From positions 223,617-287,616 of the forward strand of contig NZ_CDBL01000073.1 in assembly GCF_000820005.1 (NCBI RefSeq): a stretch of 64,000 nucleotides of DNA, given 5' to 3'. Below are positions 6,377 through 15,677 of this stretch, piece after piece. The position numbers were made by a program, and so were the translations under genes. The notes under the pieces were generated by a model that was not told the origin of the DNA, ran no database searches, and saw nothing but the letters and a program-made list of their open reading frames with translations. The number at the start of each line of letters is the position of its first letter. Positions within the stretch are counted from its first letter, which is position 1. Source of the DNA: Aeromonas piscicola. Lineage in GTDB: Bacteria > Pseudomonadota > Gammaproteobacteria > Enterobacterales > Aeromonadaceae.

Positions 6377-7363
6377 ATGAGCATCAAGTCCACCCCCGAG
6401 GGTTACCTGGTTGATATCCGCCCGCAGGGGAGGGAAGGCAAGCGGGTCCGCAAGCGTTTCAAGACCAAGTCCGAGGCCCAACAGTTCGAACGTTGGTTGA
6501 TCGCCTCCGAGCACAACAAAGAGTGGGTGGATCGCCCGGCAGACAACCGGCCGCTCTCCGAGCTTATCGAGCTCTGGTGGCGTTACCATGGTCAGACGCT
6601 GAAATCGGGGGAAAATGCCATTACCCGACTGCGCAAATTGGATGCTGCGTTGGGCTATCCCCATGCCCGGCAAATAAACCGCCTGCTGTTTGCTGAGTAT
6701 CGGGCGCAACGTCTCCAAGTCGGGTGCCAGCCCAGTACGCTCAACTGGGAGCAAGATAGGCTTAGTGGTGTCTTTTCCGTGCTGATTGCATTGGGGCACT
6801 ACCACAATGAACACCCGCTCAAGGGGCTGAAAAAGCTCAAACAGGTTGACCGCGCTATGGGGTATCTCACCCATGAGGAAATTGGTAGCCTGCTGGCGGC
6901 GCTGAGAGGTGACAACCTGAAGGTGGTCAAGTTGTGTTTGGCCACCGGAGCCCGCTGGAGCGAGGCGACGGGCCTGCGGCGAGATGATGTGATTGCCAGC
7001 CGGGTGACCTACATCAACACCAAGAACGGCAAGAACCGGACAGTGCCCATCTCGGCCGCCCTGGCGAAAGAGATCACCCAAGGTGTTCGGCGTGGCCCGT
7101 TATTTCAGGACGTTGACTATCTGCTGGTGCGTGACGTGATCAAGCAAGTTGCCCCTGATTTGCCAGTAGGGCAGGCGGTACATGTGCTGCGCCATACGTT
7201 CGCTTCTCACTTTATGATGGCGGGTGGAAATATCTTGGCGCTGCAAAAAATTCTTGGGCATCAGAACATTCATCAGACGATGACCTATGCCCACTTTGCA
7301 CCGGATTATCTTAATGATGTGGTCCGCTTCAACCCTCTGGAAAACCATCTTCAGCCTGTTTGA
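6377..7363 (+). CDS. int: Phage integrase (tyrosine recombinase, P2 type)
   Basis: 328 residues from the ATG at 6377, picked because GGAGGGG lies just before it and because the protein then opens MSIKSTPEGYLVDIRPQGRE, the typical Arm-binding start of P2-like integrases. A core-binding domain follows (about 55-155). The catalytic set is complete: Arg193 (ATGARWSEA), Lys216/219 region (NTKNGK), His269 and Arg272 (HVLRHT), His295 (LGHQ) and Tyr304 (TMTYAHF). It inserts and, with Cox, excises the prophage at att sites. The gene is the last of the prophage on this side, so one attachment site should lie just downstream. Confidence 0.95.
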   Translation: MSIKSTPEGYLVDIRPQGREGKRVRKRFKTKSEAQQFERWLIASEHNKEWVDRPADNRPLSELIELWWRYHGQTLKSGENAITRLRKLDAALGYPHARQINRLLFAEYRAQRLQVGCQPSTLNWEQDRLSGVFSVLIALGHYHNEHPLKGLKKLKQVDRAMGYLTHEEIGSLLAALRGDNLKVVKLCLATGARWSEATGLRRDDVIASRVTYINTKNGKNRTVPISAALAKEITQGVRRGPLFQDVDYLLVRDVIKQVAPDLPVGQAVHVLRHTFASHFMMAGGNILALQKILGHQNIHQTMTYAHFAPDYLNDVVRFNPLENHLQPV

Positions 7364-7494
7364 ACTGCCCGGGAATGGGTGACAAAAAGTGTCCACATTT
7401 TGCCAATATTGGTGTCTTTCCTCGTCCCATAGCGTCCCCTTGTGTGGCACCTAACTATTTGATTTTATTGTAAGTCGTTGAAGTTAAAGAAATA
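7364..7494. other. Prophage right edge; attachment site expected here
   Basis: This stretch separates the integrase stop from the host terminator of the alanine symporter. In P2-like prophages the att core lies directly after int, so the phage/host junction is probably here. The matching core lies outside the window, so the exact repeat cannot be seen. Confidence 0.45.
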
Positions 7495-7497
7495 AAA

Positions 7498-7521
7498 ATG
7501 GCAGCCGAGGCTGCCATTTTT
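7498..7521. terminator. Bidirectional terminator after the symporter gene
   Basis: ATGGCAGCC (7498-7506) and GGCTGCCAT (7509-7517) form a nine-pair stem with a GA loop. It has an A-run on one side and a T-run on the other, so it can stop transcription from either strand. It closes the symporter gene and shields it from prophage transcription. Confidence 0.85.
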
Positions 7522-7535
7522 GCTGGGCATTGTCT

Positions 7536-9029
7536 TCAGGATACTTTGCGATCCGGCTCGAACGGGTGGCCGGCCTTTTCTTGTTCCAGGTTGTCTTCGG
7601 AGCGGTGGCCCATCCAGTAATCGGCGTTCTTGATGCCGAGTTTTTCCGGGTGGAACACGGGATCCAGCCCCTTGGCCTGCTGGGCTTCATAATCCCGCAG
7701 GCAGACGAAGGCGGTCTTTTGCAGCAGCAGGATGGCGATGATGTTGAGCCAGGCCATCAGGCCGACCCCGATATCACCCAGACCCCAGGCCAGATCGGCG
7801 GTCTTGACAGTGCCATAGACGGTGGAGGCCATCAGCGTCAACTTGAGCATGAAGGTCAGCCAGGGACGGTTCACCTTGCGGTTGATGTAGGCGATGTTGG
7901 TCTCGGCTATGTAGTAGTAAGCGACTATGGTGGTGAACGCGAAGAAGAACAGCGCTATGGCCACGAACATGCTGCCAAAGCCGGGCATCATGCTCTCCAT
8001 GGCGGTCTGCACATAACCAGGCCCTGCGGCTATGCCGGCGATCCCCGTGTAGAGGGCGGCACCATCCGGTCCCTGCACGTTGTAGAGGCCTGTGATGAGC
8101 AGCATAAAGCCGGTGGCTGAGCAGACGAACAGAGTATCGATATAGACGGAGAACGCCTGTACCAGACCCTGCTTAGCCGGGTGGCTCACCGCAGCGGCGG
8201 AGGAGGCGTGCGGTCCAGTACCTTGACCCGCTTCGTTGGAGTAGACCCCGCGCTTGACTCCCCACATGATGGCCAGACCCAGAATGGCACCGAAGCCGGC
8301 ATCAAAGCCGAAGGCACTCTTCCAGATCAGCAGGATCACGCCCGGCAGGGCCGTGATGTTGAGGGCTATGATGACGCAGGCCACTATGATGTAGCCCAGC
8401 GCCATGAAGGGCACCACTGTACTGGCGAAGCTGGCGATCCGCTTGACACCGCCGAAGATGATGAAGCCGAGCAGCAGCGCCAGACCGGCGGCGGTGACGT
8501 TCGGATCGATATCAAAGGCGGTCTGCAGGCTGGAGCCGATGGAGTTGGCCTGTACCCCCGGCATCAGCACGCCGCAGGCGAAGATGGTGGAGATGGCGAA
8601 GGTCCAGGCATACCACTTCATGCCGAGCCCTTTCTCTATGTAGAAGGCGGGGCCCCCGCGGTATTCGCCGTTGATCTTCTCCTTGTAGACCTGACCCAGG
8701 GTGGACTCCACGAAGGCGGAGCTGGCGCCGAGGAAGGCGACCATCCACATCCAGAACAGGGCGCCTGGGCCACCGAAGGTGATGGCAGTGGCGACACCGG
8801 CGATGTTGCCGGTACCGACCCGGCCGGCCAGGGTCATGGCCAGCGCCTGGAAGGAGGAGACACCGGCATCCGTGCTCTTGCCATCAAACATCAGCCGGAT
8901 CATCTCCTTGATGTGACGCAGTTGCAGGAAGCGGCTGCGCAGGGAGAAGTAGAGGCCTACCCCCAGACACAGAAAGATGAGCGCTGGGCTCCAAATCACC
9001 CCATTGATGGCATTGACGATCTCATTCAT
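7536..9029 (-). CDS. Na+:alanine/glycine symporter (AGCS family)
   Basis: 497 residues from the ATG at 9029 (AAAGGAG nine bases upstream). An in-frame start at 9110 is too far and lacks a site. The protein has about ten membrane segments and the AGCS signature regions, including SSFQALAMTLAGRVGTGNIA and the GVKRGVYSNEAGQGTGPHAS segment. It imports alanine, serine or glycine with sodium across the inner membrane. It ends in a charged cytoplasmic tail. It is monocistronic, with its own terminator. Confidence 0.93.
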   Translation of the reverse strand: MNEIVNAINGVIWSPALIFLCLGVGLYFSLRSRFLQLRHIKEMIRLMFDGKSTDAGVSSFQALAMTLAGRVGTGNIAGVATAITFGGPGALFWMWMVAFLGASSAFVESTLGQVYKEKINGEYRGGPAFYIEKGLGMKWYAWTFAISTIFACGVLMPGVQANSIGSSLQTAFDIDPNVTAAGLALLLGFIIFGGVKRIASFASTVVPFMALGYIIVACVIIALNITALPGVILLIWKSAFGFDAGFGAILGLAIMWGVKRGVYSNEAGQGTGPHASSAAAVSHPAKQGLVQAFSVYIDTLFVCSATGFMLLITGLYNVQGPDGAALYTGIAGIAAGPGYVQTAMESMMPGFGSMFVAIALFFFAFTTIVAYYYIAETNIAYINRKVNRPWLTFMLKLTLMASTVYGTVKTADLAWGLGDIGVGLMAWLNIIAILLLQKTAFVCLRDYEAQQAKGLDPVFHPEKLGIKNADYWMGHRSEDNLEQEKAGHPFEPDRKVS

Positions 9030-9331
9030 GTACAACAACTCCTTTGTCGTGCTGTCTTGGCGGGGTCTGCGCCCCGCTCCCTTAAAAAAGTGGGTGACCA
9101 AGGGGGTCACTCAATGGTGTGCGGAATGTTCAACTGCCAAGTCCGCGGGTTTTAACATATCCATTTGTTCATGGGCTTCCCAGTGAAATATGTTGTCGGG
9201 TTGTTAATTTGTGAATTGACATTAACAAATGGTCGATTTGACTGGACACAATACTGCGCAACCCCCTTATCATCGCCATTTGCCCCTGGATGGATTGGGG
9301 TGGCTGAGACAGAGCAAAATGGAGGCCAAAG
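9030..9331. other. Intergenic region with an operator-like inverted repeat
   Basis: The divergent gap between the symporter and the GNAT gene contains TTGTTAAT (9201-9208) and ATTAACAA (9221-9228), perfect inverted arms separated by 12 bases. A TTGACA hexamer (9216-9221) overlaps the second arm on the plus strand. It looks like a regulator site for one or both genes. The regulator is unknown. Confidence 0.45.
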
Positions 9332-9769
9332 ATGGAGATGGAAAGAGAAGCGTGGCTGATCCGGCCCGCCGGGCAGGCGGATGCCGATGCCATGGCGCAG
9401 TTGTTCGGGCAGCTCGGTTATCCGGCCAGCCCGACCGAGGTGGGCGAGCGCTGGGGCAGGCAGGAGCCGGCTAGCGAGGTGCTGCTTGCCTGTGATGGGG
9501 ATGACGTGGCGGGCGTGCTGGTGTGGCACCGTCTGCGGCCCTTGCATGTTGCCCCAGACTGGGGCCTGATCTCGGCGCTGGTTGTCGATGAAGGTGCAAG
9601 GGGGGCGGGTGTGGGGGCCGCCTTGCTGGCGGCGGCAGAAGCCAGCGCCCTGGCGCAGGGTTGCAGCCAGCTGGAGTTGTCCAGCAGCCTCAAGCGTGAG
9701 GGGGCCCATCGCTTCTATCTGGCGCAGGGCTATCTTGAACGCCCGAAACGGTTCGTGAAATCATTCTGA
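9332..9769 (+). CDS. GNAT family N-acetyltransferase
   Basis: 145 residues. The central ALVVDEGARGAGVGAALLAA segment is GNAT motif A with the acetyl-CoA pyrophosphate loop (R/Q-x-x-G-x-G/A form). The C-terminal HRFYLAQGYLERPKRFVK is motif B. It is expected to acetylate a small amine or protein N-terminus; the substrate cannot be read from sequence. The gene starts 18 bases before mtfA and probably shares its transcript. Confidence 0.85.
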   Translation: MEMEREAWLIRPAGQADADAMAQLFGQLGYPASPTEVGERWGRQEPASEVLLACDGDDVAGVLVWHRLRPLHVAPDWGLISALVVDEGARGAGVGAALLAAAEASALAQGCSQLELSSSLKREGAHRFYLAQGYLERPKRFVKSF

Positions 9770-9787
9770 TCAGCAAGAGGAGTCCAT

Positions 9788-10597
9788 GTGTTCTGGTCCA
9801 GGTTATGGAGTCTGTTTGGTGGTGCATCCCGGCAGGAAGAGAATGCCCCGGGTGTGTTGGAGTGGCAGCAGGCGCTGGCTGCCGTGCCCATTTTGCAAGG
9901 ATTTACCCACAGTGATCAGCTGCGGCTGGTCGCGCTGGCGCAGCAGTTTCTGGCTCGCAAGACGCTCACCCAGATTGGCGTCGAGCTCACCCCTCGCCAG
10001 CAGGCGGTACTGGCCCTGCAGGCCGTGCTGCCCATTTTGCATCTGGGGCTCGACTGGTATCGCGGTTTTCACGAAATCATCCTGATCCCCGAGCCGGTGA
10101 CCCGTCGTCAGGAGGTGCAGGATGAGTTCGGCTTGGTGAGCGAGTGGGAAGAGGAGAACGCCGGGGAGTCCTGGCCGCAGGGACCGCTGGTGCTGGCCTG
10201 GAGCGAGCTGCAGCAGGACGGGGACTGGGACGGGTTCAACCTGGTGATCCACGAACTGGCCCACAAGCTCGACATGCTGGGGGGGGAGGCTGACGGTGCG
10301 CCGCCACTGCCGGCAGGCATGGATCCGCGCCAGTGGACCCAGGCGTTGCAGGGGGCGTTCGATGCCATGAATGCCCAGCTGGCCCGCCATGAGGTGACAG
10401 CCATCGACCCTTATGCCGCCGAGCACCCGGCCGAGTTCTTTGCGGTGTGCAGCGAGAGCTTCTTTACCGATCCGCTGCGCCTGCGTGACACCTATCCCGC
10501 CGTGTATGAGCAGTTCGTGCTCTTCTTCGGCCAGCAGCCGGCGACGCGTTTTCCGGCCACCCGGCTGCTGGCAAGGGAGCCTGAATTACAGGGTTGA
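9788..10597 (+). CDS. mtfA: MtfA zinc peptidase (M90), Mlc-titration factor
   Basis: 269 residues, close to the family length. The zinc motif HELAH (His155, Glu156, His159) and the third ligand Glu216 in AEHPAEFFAV are all present. In E. coli MtfA binds the glucose repressor Mlc in the cytosol, relieving ptsG repression, and has Mlc-stimulated peptidase activity. The first 20 residues are mildly hydrophobic but not a clear signal peptide. The gene is followed by a strong terminator. Confidence 0.93.
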   Translation: MFWSRLWSLFGGASRQEENAPGVLEWQQALAAVPILQGFTHSDQLRLVALAQQFLARKTLTQIGVELTPRQQAVLALQAVLPILHLGLDWYRGFHEIILIPEPVTRRQEVQDEFGLVSEWEEENAGESWPQGPLVLAWSELQQDGDWDGFNLVIHELAHKLDMLGGEADGAPPLPAGMDPRQWTQALQGAFDAMNAQLARHEVTAIDPYAAEHPAEFFAVCSESFFTDPLRLRDTYPAVYEQFVLFFGQQPATRFPATRLLAREPELQG

Positions 10598-10630
10598 CAC
10601 GCCCTGGCTTGCCAACGGCAGATAAACAAA

Positions 10631-10654
10631 AGGCACCCCTGAGGGTGCCTTTTT
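10631..10654. terminator. Terminator after mtfA / after satP
   Basis: AGGCACCC (10631-10638) and GGGTGCCT (10643-10650) pair around CTGA, with T-run on the plus strand and A-run on the other side. It serves mtfA and probably also the converging satP-like gene. Confidence 0.85.
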
Positions 10655-10682
10655 GCATGGGCGCAAGGGCCTGTGGCTGCGC

Positions 10683-11279
10683 TTACGCGGCAGCCTTGAG
10701 CTGCACGGTGGCGGCTTTCTTGTGATCGCCAATCGGCAGCACTGTGCGGCCAAATTGCTCGTTGATCACGGTGGCCATGGCCAGGTAGATGGCGCTGGCG
10801 CCGCAGATGATGCCTTCGAAACCGGCGATGGTGCCGATCAGGGTACTGCCGGTGAAGTCACGGGCGGCCAGCAGGAAGAACAGCACTGTCAGGGAGGCGA
10901 ACACGAACTGCTTCACGCGCGGGTAGTTGACGGTGCCAACCAGCATGAACAGGGTGAACATGCCCCACATCAGCAGGTACCAGCCCATGTAGGCGTGGGG
11001 AGTGGCTTCGGCCAGACCCATGGTCGGCATCACCAGCAGGAACACCAGGCTCCACCAGAAGGTGCCGTAGGAGATGAAGGCGGTGACACCGAAGGTGTTG
11101 CCACGCTTGAACTCCATGATACCGGCGATGATCTGGGCCAGGCCGCCATAGCACAGGCCCATGGCCAGGATCATGGCGCTGATGGGGAAGAAACCTGCGT
11201 TATGGATGTTCAGCAGAATGGTGGTCATACCGAAACCCATCAGACCCAGAGGGGCAGGGTTGGCCAATTTTTCGCTCAC
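10683..11279 (-). CDS. satP: Acetate/succinate transporter (GPR1/FUN34/YaaH family)
   Basis: 198 residues from a GTG at 11279, preceded by GGAG at eight bases. The longer ATG frame at 11420 has an unrelated basic N-terminus. The family signature NPAPLGLMGFGMTTILLNIH is at the start, six membrane helices follow, and FGVTAFISYGTFWWSLVF is typical. It moves acetate and succinate across the inner membrane as a hexameric channel-like carrier. Gene stands alone. Confidence 0.9.
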   Translation of the reverse strand: MSEKLANPAPLGLMGFGMTTILLNIHNAGFFPISAMILAMGLCYGGLAQIIAGIMEFKRGNTFGVTAFISYGTFWWSLVFLLVMPTMGLAEATPHAYMGWYLLMWGMFTLFMLVGTVNYPRVKQFVFASLTVLFFLLAARDFTGSTLIGTIAGFEGIICGASAIYLAMATVINEQFGRTVLPIGDHKKAATVQLKAAA

Positions 11280-11938
11280 GTGGCGTTCTCCAAAAATAGA
11301 GGTGGGGGTTGATAAAAGACGCGCGATTTTAGGCAGCCTCTTGGCCCCGAGCAAGAGGGGGAACCGCAGAAATGGTAAAAAAACTACACGAAATTTTACC
11401 CCATGGACCATTCGTGCCATTCAGGTAGATGGCAGGTGAATAAATAGCGTCGGCAAGGTTGATTTTTTGTATGAAAAGCGCGCTTTGTGAAAGTAAGCAA
11501 CATAGGACGTGGGCATGTTTGACTGTCGTGCTTTGTCCCTCTTTTTTATTGCCTGCGTAGTGCTGTTAGATTGAAAAATAGCCTCATATGCCATCAGACA
11601 AGAGTGTGCCACTGCCATGTGAGGCTGGGATCGATCTCAGCTTATGTTGCGCGTCTGCCGGTTTGGCAGGGGCCCCAAGCAGGGAGAGCATCATGGCTAA
11701 CGGGCTAACGGGCTAACGGGCTAACGGGCTAACGGGCTAACGGGCTAACGGGCTAACGGGAGCGGAGCATCAAGGGAAGGGGCACGGATCATCGCACCGG
11801 CGCCATCCGCCCGGCCGCATAGCGCCGCCATATGGCAGCGCTTGGGGCGTGATGGTCGCCGTGGGCAAGGCGGGGCGATGCGAAAAGACACCAGGCATGG
11901 CGAGCAAGCGGGTGACTCCTCTCGGCCCCCCGCACTGG
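11280..11938. other. 659-base gap containing an octamer repeat
   Basis: No gene of normal length is visible between satP and the DUF748 gene. Minus-strand frames near 11745-11942 lack a ribosome site and end inside the repeat. The part upstream of satP (11280-11600) is AT-richer and probably carries its promoter. The octamer tandem repeat is listed separately. Confidence 0.6.
11694..11760. repeat. Tandem octamer repeat (CGGGCTAA)n
   Basis: CGGGCTAA is repeated perfectly seven times from 11701 to 11756, followed by CGGG and preceded by a partial unit (TGGCTAA). Because the unit is eight bases and contains TAA, stops fall in all three plus-strand frames, and TTAG in the other strand does the same. 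It therefore cannot be part of a long gene. An ATG at 11692 with AGGGAGAG before it would read seven residues (MANGLTG) into the repeat and stop. The repeat is a likely variable-number locus. Confidence 0.9.
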
Positions 11939-14830
11939 TCAATCATCCAGGGTCAGGACGACCTTGGCTTCCTTGTCCGCTTCCCGCACCTGGCTGTCGA
12001 GTACAAACAGCCGCTCCGGCGCTATCCCCTGGGTATCCACCAGATACTCCTTGGTGTTCTGGGCGCGGCGCATGGCGAGGTTGCGCAGGGACTTGGCGGT
12101 GATCAGCTGCTGATCTCGCAGCAGGATCTCCGCCTGGGTACGCAGGGCCGGGCTCGACTCATCCAGTTTCAGCCGATCGGCCAGATCCCCAAGATCCTCG
12201 TTGAAGCGCGCCTCATAGGCCTCAGCCAGCGCCGCTTGCAGGGCGGGATCCTGCTCCAGCAGGGCGAGGTCGACCGGTGCGCCCGTGATCTTGGCCAGCG
12301 CCCGCTCCAGCTTCTGGCGCTGCAAGATGGGGCGCTCCTCGTTGAAGTTGACCTTGCCGCGAATGTTCATGCTGAGCTTGGGCCTATCCTTGAGGGCCTG
12401 TGCCAGCTTGGCCAGCTTATTCTGCTGAGTGGGGGTGAGATCCGGCTCACCGGGCAGGAAGGGCAGTTCGTCCAGATCTTCGGTGCCGCCGGCCAGGGAG
12501 GCCAGCAGGGAGAAGGGGGAGGTGATGGCCTTGCTTAGCGTGTTGCTCAGCACATCCCAGAAGATGTTGCCCAGGCTGAAGTCCGGCTGATCCAGATTGC
12601 CCTTCACCTTGAGGTTCATCTGGATGACGCCATTGGCATCGCTGAGCAGTGCGATGGCCAGTCCCAGCGGCAGATCCCTGGCCTGCTCGCTCTTGATCTT
12701 CTCCCCCAGTTGCAACTTCTTGATGGTGATGTCGTTGTCCCCCTCAAGCCGGTTGCCCTGCAGCTTGTAGTTCAGCTTCATGGAGAGCTGCCCCTTGTCG
12801 ATGGCATAGCCCGCATAGGTGCTGGAGTAGGGGGTGAAGGTGGTGAGTTCCAGATTGTTGAAGGTGACTGCCACGTCCAGCACAGGCTGCTCGATCAGCA
12901 GGTTGGTGCCGCCGCGAATAGTCACGGGGGCATAGCGGTCAACCTTGCCGTTGAAGGCGAGATCCGATCGCTGGCCGGGAATGTTGCTGATATGGCGGCT
13001 CTGGCCGCTGAGGGAGGCGATGTCCACCACGAACTCCGGGCTCAGGCTGCGATCGGCAAAGCGCAGGTTGCCCTGCTCGGTGCGGATCTGATCTATGGTG
13101 ATGCGGGGGGCGGGCCCGCTGGACGGCTTGGTACTGGCGGCTTGCGGCAGCAGCAGTTGCTGAACGTTGGTCACCCTGTCCTCGTTGATCTCGATGCGGG
13201 CAAAGGGCTTGCGCAGCAAGATGTCGCCAATCTTCACCTGCTGGCTGATACCGTCATAGTGCAGTCCGCTCAATTGCAGGTGCTCTATCTGCAGCAGACG
13301 CTGATTGTCTGCCCGATCCAGCACATTGAGATGCTCGATGTCGAGCCCGCCCGTGACGTCGAGCCGGCTCAGCGTCCCCTTGACATCGGTGGCGATGGCC
13401 AGCTTGGTGCGGCTGGCGAGCAGGCCATCGCGCACGCTGATGCGCAGCAGATCCTGCAGGTAGGGCTGGGCCCACTTGAGGGGCAACCCTGCCTGCTTGA
13501 TATCCCCGTCGAGGGCGAAGGGGGTGAGGGTGAGGGCGCCGTCAAACCCCAGTGTACTCTGGGCGTTGAGGGTGGCATTGAGGTTGAGCGGGCTGCGCTG
13601 GCCTGTCTGGCTGCTCAGGTTGCCGAGGGAGAGGTTCAGACCGGAGAGTTCCCGCAGTTGCGGCTTGCCGCTGCTCGATTCGGTCAGCTTGAGCTCGCCC
13701 TGGCTGATGCGGGTCTCCTTGAGCGACCAGCGCCACGGCTTGCCGTTATCCGCTTGCTTGTCCGCCGGCTTGGCGGCGGCCTGCGGGATCAGCAGGGCGG
13801 CCAGATCCAGTTGTTGGTTGGCAGCCAGGGTGGCAGTGATGGCCGGTGTCTTGAGCGCTATCTTGTCGATCTGGATCGACTGCTTGCCGCCATCCATGGC
13901 AATGCCTGCCAGCGCCAGCTGCTTGAAGCGGGCAAACTCGGCGCCCTTGCTCTGCTTGAGCTGCCAGTCGTTCAGGGTCAGCTTGCCCTTGGCGAGCTGC
14001 CAGTCCAGTCCCTGCTTGCCGGGCGTGAGCCGGTAATCCAGCTCCGTACTGGCCTCGCCTTTCACCAGATCGACCCTGAGATAGGGGGCCCAGAGCGGTG
14101 CGAAGGGTGAGAGCGCCAGTTTGCCGAGGCTGATCCGGCCCTTGCCTGCCCCCGTCATGATATCGAGCTGGCCGCTGGCCTTGAGCGGGCTGCGCTGGTT
14201 GAGGCTGGCGCTCAACTGAAACTGGTTGGTGCGGGCCGGCGCCGTGGTGAAATCCGGCAGCTGCAGTTCGAGCCCGCTCAGGGTGAGCGGCGGCACCCAG
14301 CCCGGGCTGCTGTTTTTGCGACTGTCCTGATAGCGGATATGGCCCGCGGTGGCGGCCAGCCTGGTTATCTGTACAAGAAGCGGTTCGCCGCCGGCCGGTT
14401 CGGGCGTCTGCGTTGGGGCCAGCAAACGGGCCAGGGCCTCGGTCAGGTTGAAGCGGATGGCCCCCTTGTTGTCCGGGAGCCGAACAAGCTGCACCGCCGG
14501 CCGGGTGAGGCTGGCGTCGCTCAGTATGATGGCTTTCTGGCGCCAGCTTTCGCCAAGTGCGGGGATAACCTGCAACTGCTCGAAGGCGATGATGGGTTGC
14601 TGTTTTTCATCGAGCAGCGCCGAGGGACCTATGGTGAGGGAAGGGTGACGCAGGCCGATGCTTATCTCCCCCAGGGTCAGGTTCAGACCATAATGCTTGG
14701 CCAGCCAGCCCGGCAGGTGGCGCTGGGTGAGGGTGGGGGCTTGCCATAACAGGATGAACAGGGAGATGAGCAATACGGCGCAAGAGTAAAGGACGTAGCG
14801 CAGCAGGCGGGCACGCAGGGGCTTGGGCAT
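11939..14830 (-). CDS. DUF748 (AsmA-like) envelope protein
   Basis: 963 residues from the ATG at 14830 (TGGAGA site). One N-terminal membrane helix (about 9-31, YVLYSCAVLLISLFILLW) anchors a very long periplasmic part. That part is built of repeated beta-strand units (LTLGEISI, LDIEHLNVL, ITIDQIRTEQGNLRFADRSL), the pattern of DUF748/AsmA-type proteins. The C-terminal 150 residues are helical with an OmpA-like ending (NTKEYLVDTQGIAPERLFVL). Related AsmA-like proteins bridge the periplasm and move phospholipid to the outer membrane. Function here is by fold resemblance only. Confidence 0.85.
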   Translation of the reverse strand: MPKPLRARLLRYVLYSCAVLLISLFILLWQAPTLTQRHLPGWLAKHYGLNLTLGEISIGLRHPSLTIGPSALLDEKQQPIIAFEQLQVIPALGESWRQKAIILSDASLTRPAVQLVRLPDNKGAIRFNLTEALARLLAPTQTPEPAGGEPLLVQITRLAATAGHIRYQDSRKNSSPGWVPPLTLSGLELQLPDFTTAPARTNQFQLSASLNQRSPLKASGQLDIMTGAGKGRISLGKLALSPFAPLWAPYLRVDLVKGEASTELDYRLTPGKQGLDWQLAKGKLTLNDWQLKQSKGAEFARFKQLALAGIAMDGGKQSIQIDKIALKTPAITATLAANQQLDLAALLIPQAAAKPADKQADNGKPWRWSLKETRISQGELKLTESSSGKPQLRELSGLNLSLGNLSSQTGQRSPLNLNATLNAQSTLGFDGALTLTPFALDGDIKQAGLPLKWAQPYLQDLLRISVRDGLLASRTKLAIATDVKGTLSRLDVTGGLDIEHLNVLDRADNQRLLQIEHLQLSGLHYDGISQQVKIGDILLRKPFARIEINEDRVTNVQQLLLPQAASTKPSSGPAPRITIDQIRTEQGNLRFADRSLSPEFVVDIASLSGQSRHISNIPGQRSDLAFNGKVDRYAPVTIRGGTNLLIEQPVLDVAVTFNNLELTTFTPYSSTYAGYAIDKGQLSMKLNYKLQGNRLEGDNDITIKKLQLGEKIKSEQARDLPLGLAIALLSDANGVIQMNLKVKGNLDQPDFSLGNIFWDVLSNTLSKAITSPFSLLASLAGGTEDLDELPFLPGEPDLTPTQQNKLAKLAQALKDRPKLSMNIRGKVNFNEERPILQRQKLERALAKITGAPVDLALLEQDPALQAALAEAYEARFNEDLGDLADRLKLDESSPALRTQAEILLRDQQLITAKSLRNLAMRRAQNTKEYLVDTQGIAPERLFVLDSQVREADKEAKVVLTLDD

Positions 14831-14878
14831 GAAGGTCTCCAATTGATGCGCATAGGGTACCAAAATCTCAGGCGATGA

Positions 14879-15652
14879 TCATGGTGCCGCTTGCTGCTGT
14901 ACGCCGTACTTTGTCCAAAGGCGTGTCAGTCTTCCACTGCTCTGCAACTCGGCCAGCCAGGCTTCCAGCTGGCTGGTCGAGATGCTGGCCGTCGGACTGA
15001 GCAGCGCTCTCAGCTCATACTGCTGATCCCATTTGTCTGATCGCAACAGGTGGGCGGCCTGCTGCGGATACTGTTTGCTGAACTGATTGAGGTAGGCGAG
15101 GTTAAGGATGGCCACGTCGCCGCGCCCCTTGAACAATCCCTGTATGGCGGTGGCACTATCTTTCACCAGCGTGATGTGAAAGCGCTGCTTGAGCGCGTCC
15201 GCATTGGCATTGAAGTCGGCAAATCCATAGTGATAACCGGTGACGCCGATAAGCTTGCGCTGATCAATGTGTTCGAAGAAGGTTTGATCACGCCCGGGCA
15301 CCTTGAGAGCAACATATATTTCGCCCCCCAGCAGTAAAGGTGGGGTCATGTGAACTTGTCCCTCATCCCAATTCCAGCGGATATCCTCGAACAGCATGAG
15401 GGAGAAGCGGCCGAGTGCCAGCGCCTGATAGCGATAGGTGGCCGAGGTGGGGACAAAGACGAAACGCACCTCTTGCTGAACTTCGTTGAGCGCCGAGATG
15501 AGATCCAGTGTCAGTCCCCGATAGCGGTTTTCACTCTCCTTGACCACGAAGGGGGCATAGGGGTAACCCCCGACCCGGATCAGGGGGTGGCTCCAGGCCG
15601 TGGAGCAGAACAAGAGTAACAACCAGCACCAGCATTTTATCGGGAGCACCAA
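14879..15652 (-). CDS. Periplasmic solute-binding-like protein (SBP family 3)
   Basis: 257 residues with a clear signal peptide (CWCWLLLLFCSTAWSHP, cut near 21). The mature part opens IRVGGYPYAPFVVKESENRY and has RGLTLDLISALNEVQQEVRF, the usual start of family 3 binding proteins for polar amino acids. No permease or ATPase gene is adjacent. It may instead be one of the stand-alone periplasmic proteins of this fold. It lies 25 bases from the liuR end, on the same strand. Confidence 0.8.
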   Translation of the reverse strand: MVLPIKCWCWLLLLFCSTAWSHPLIRVGGYPYAPFVVKESENRYRGLTLDLISALNEVQQEVRFVFVPTSATYRYQALALGRFSLMLFEDIRWNWDEGQVHMTPPLLLGGEIYVALKVPGRDQTFFEHIDQRKLIGVTGYHYGFADFNANADALKQRFHITLVKDSATAIQGLFKGRGDVAILNLAYLNQFSKQYPQQAAHLLRSDKWDQQYELRALLSPTASISTSQLEAWLAELQSSGRLTRLWTKYGVQQQAAP

Positions 15653-15677
15653 GATGGTGAGATGATCCCAGATTCGG

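Noticed and set aside
11470..11500. CRP site upstream of the acetate transporter gene
   Set aside because: Only the left half (TGTGA) fits; the right half is too weak to claim.
11694..11760. CRISPR array
   Set aside because: Units are eight bases with no spacers; it is a simple tandem repeat.
11745..11942. Small minus-strand gene next to the octamer repeat
   Set aside because: No ribosome site, basic Pro/Arg/Ser-rich shadow-like sequence, and its stop comes from the repeat itself.
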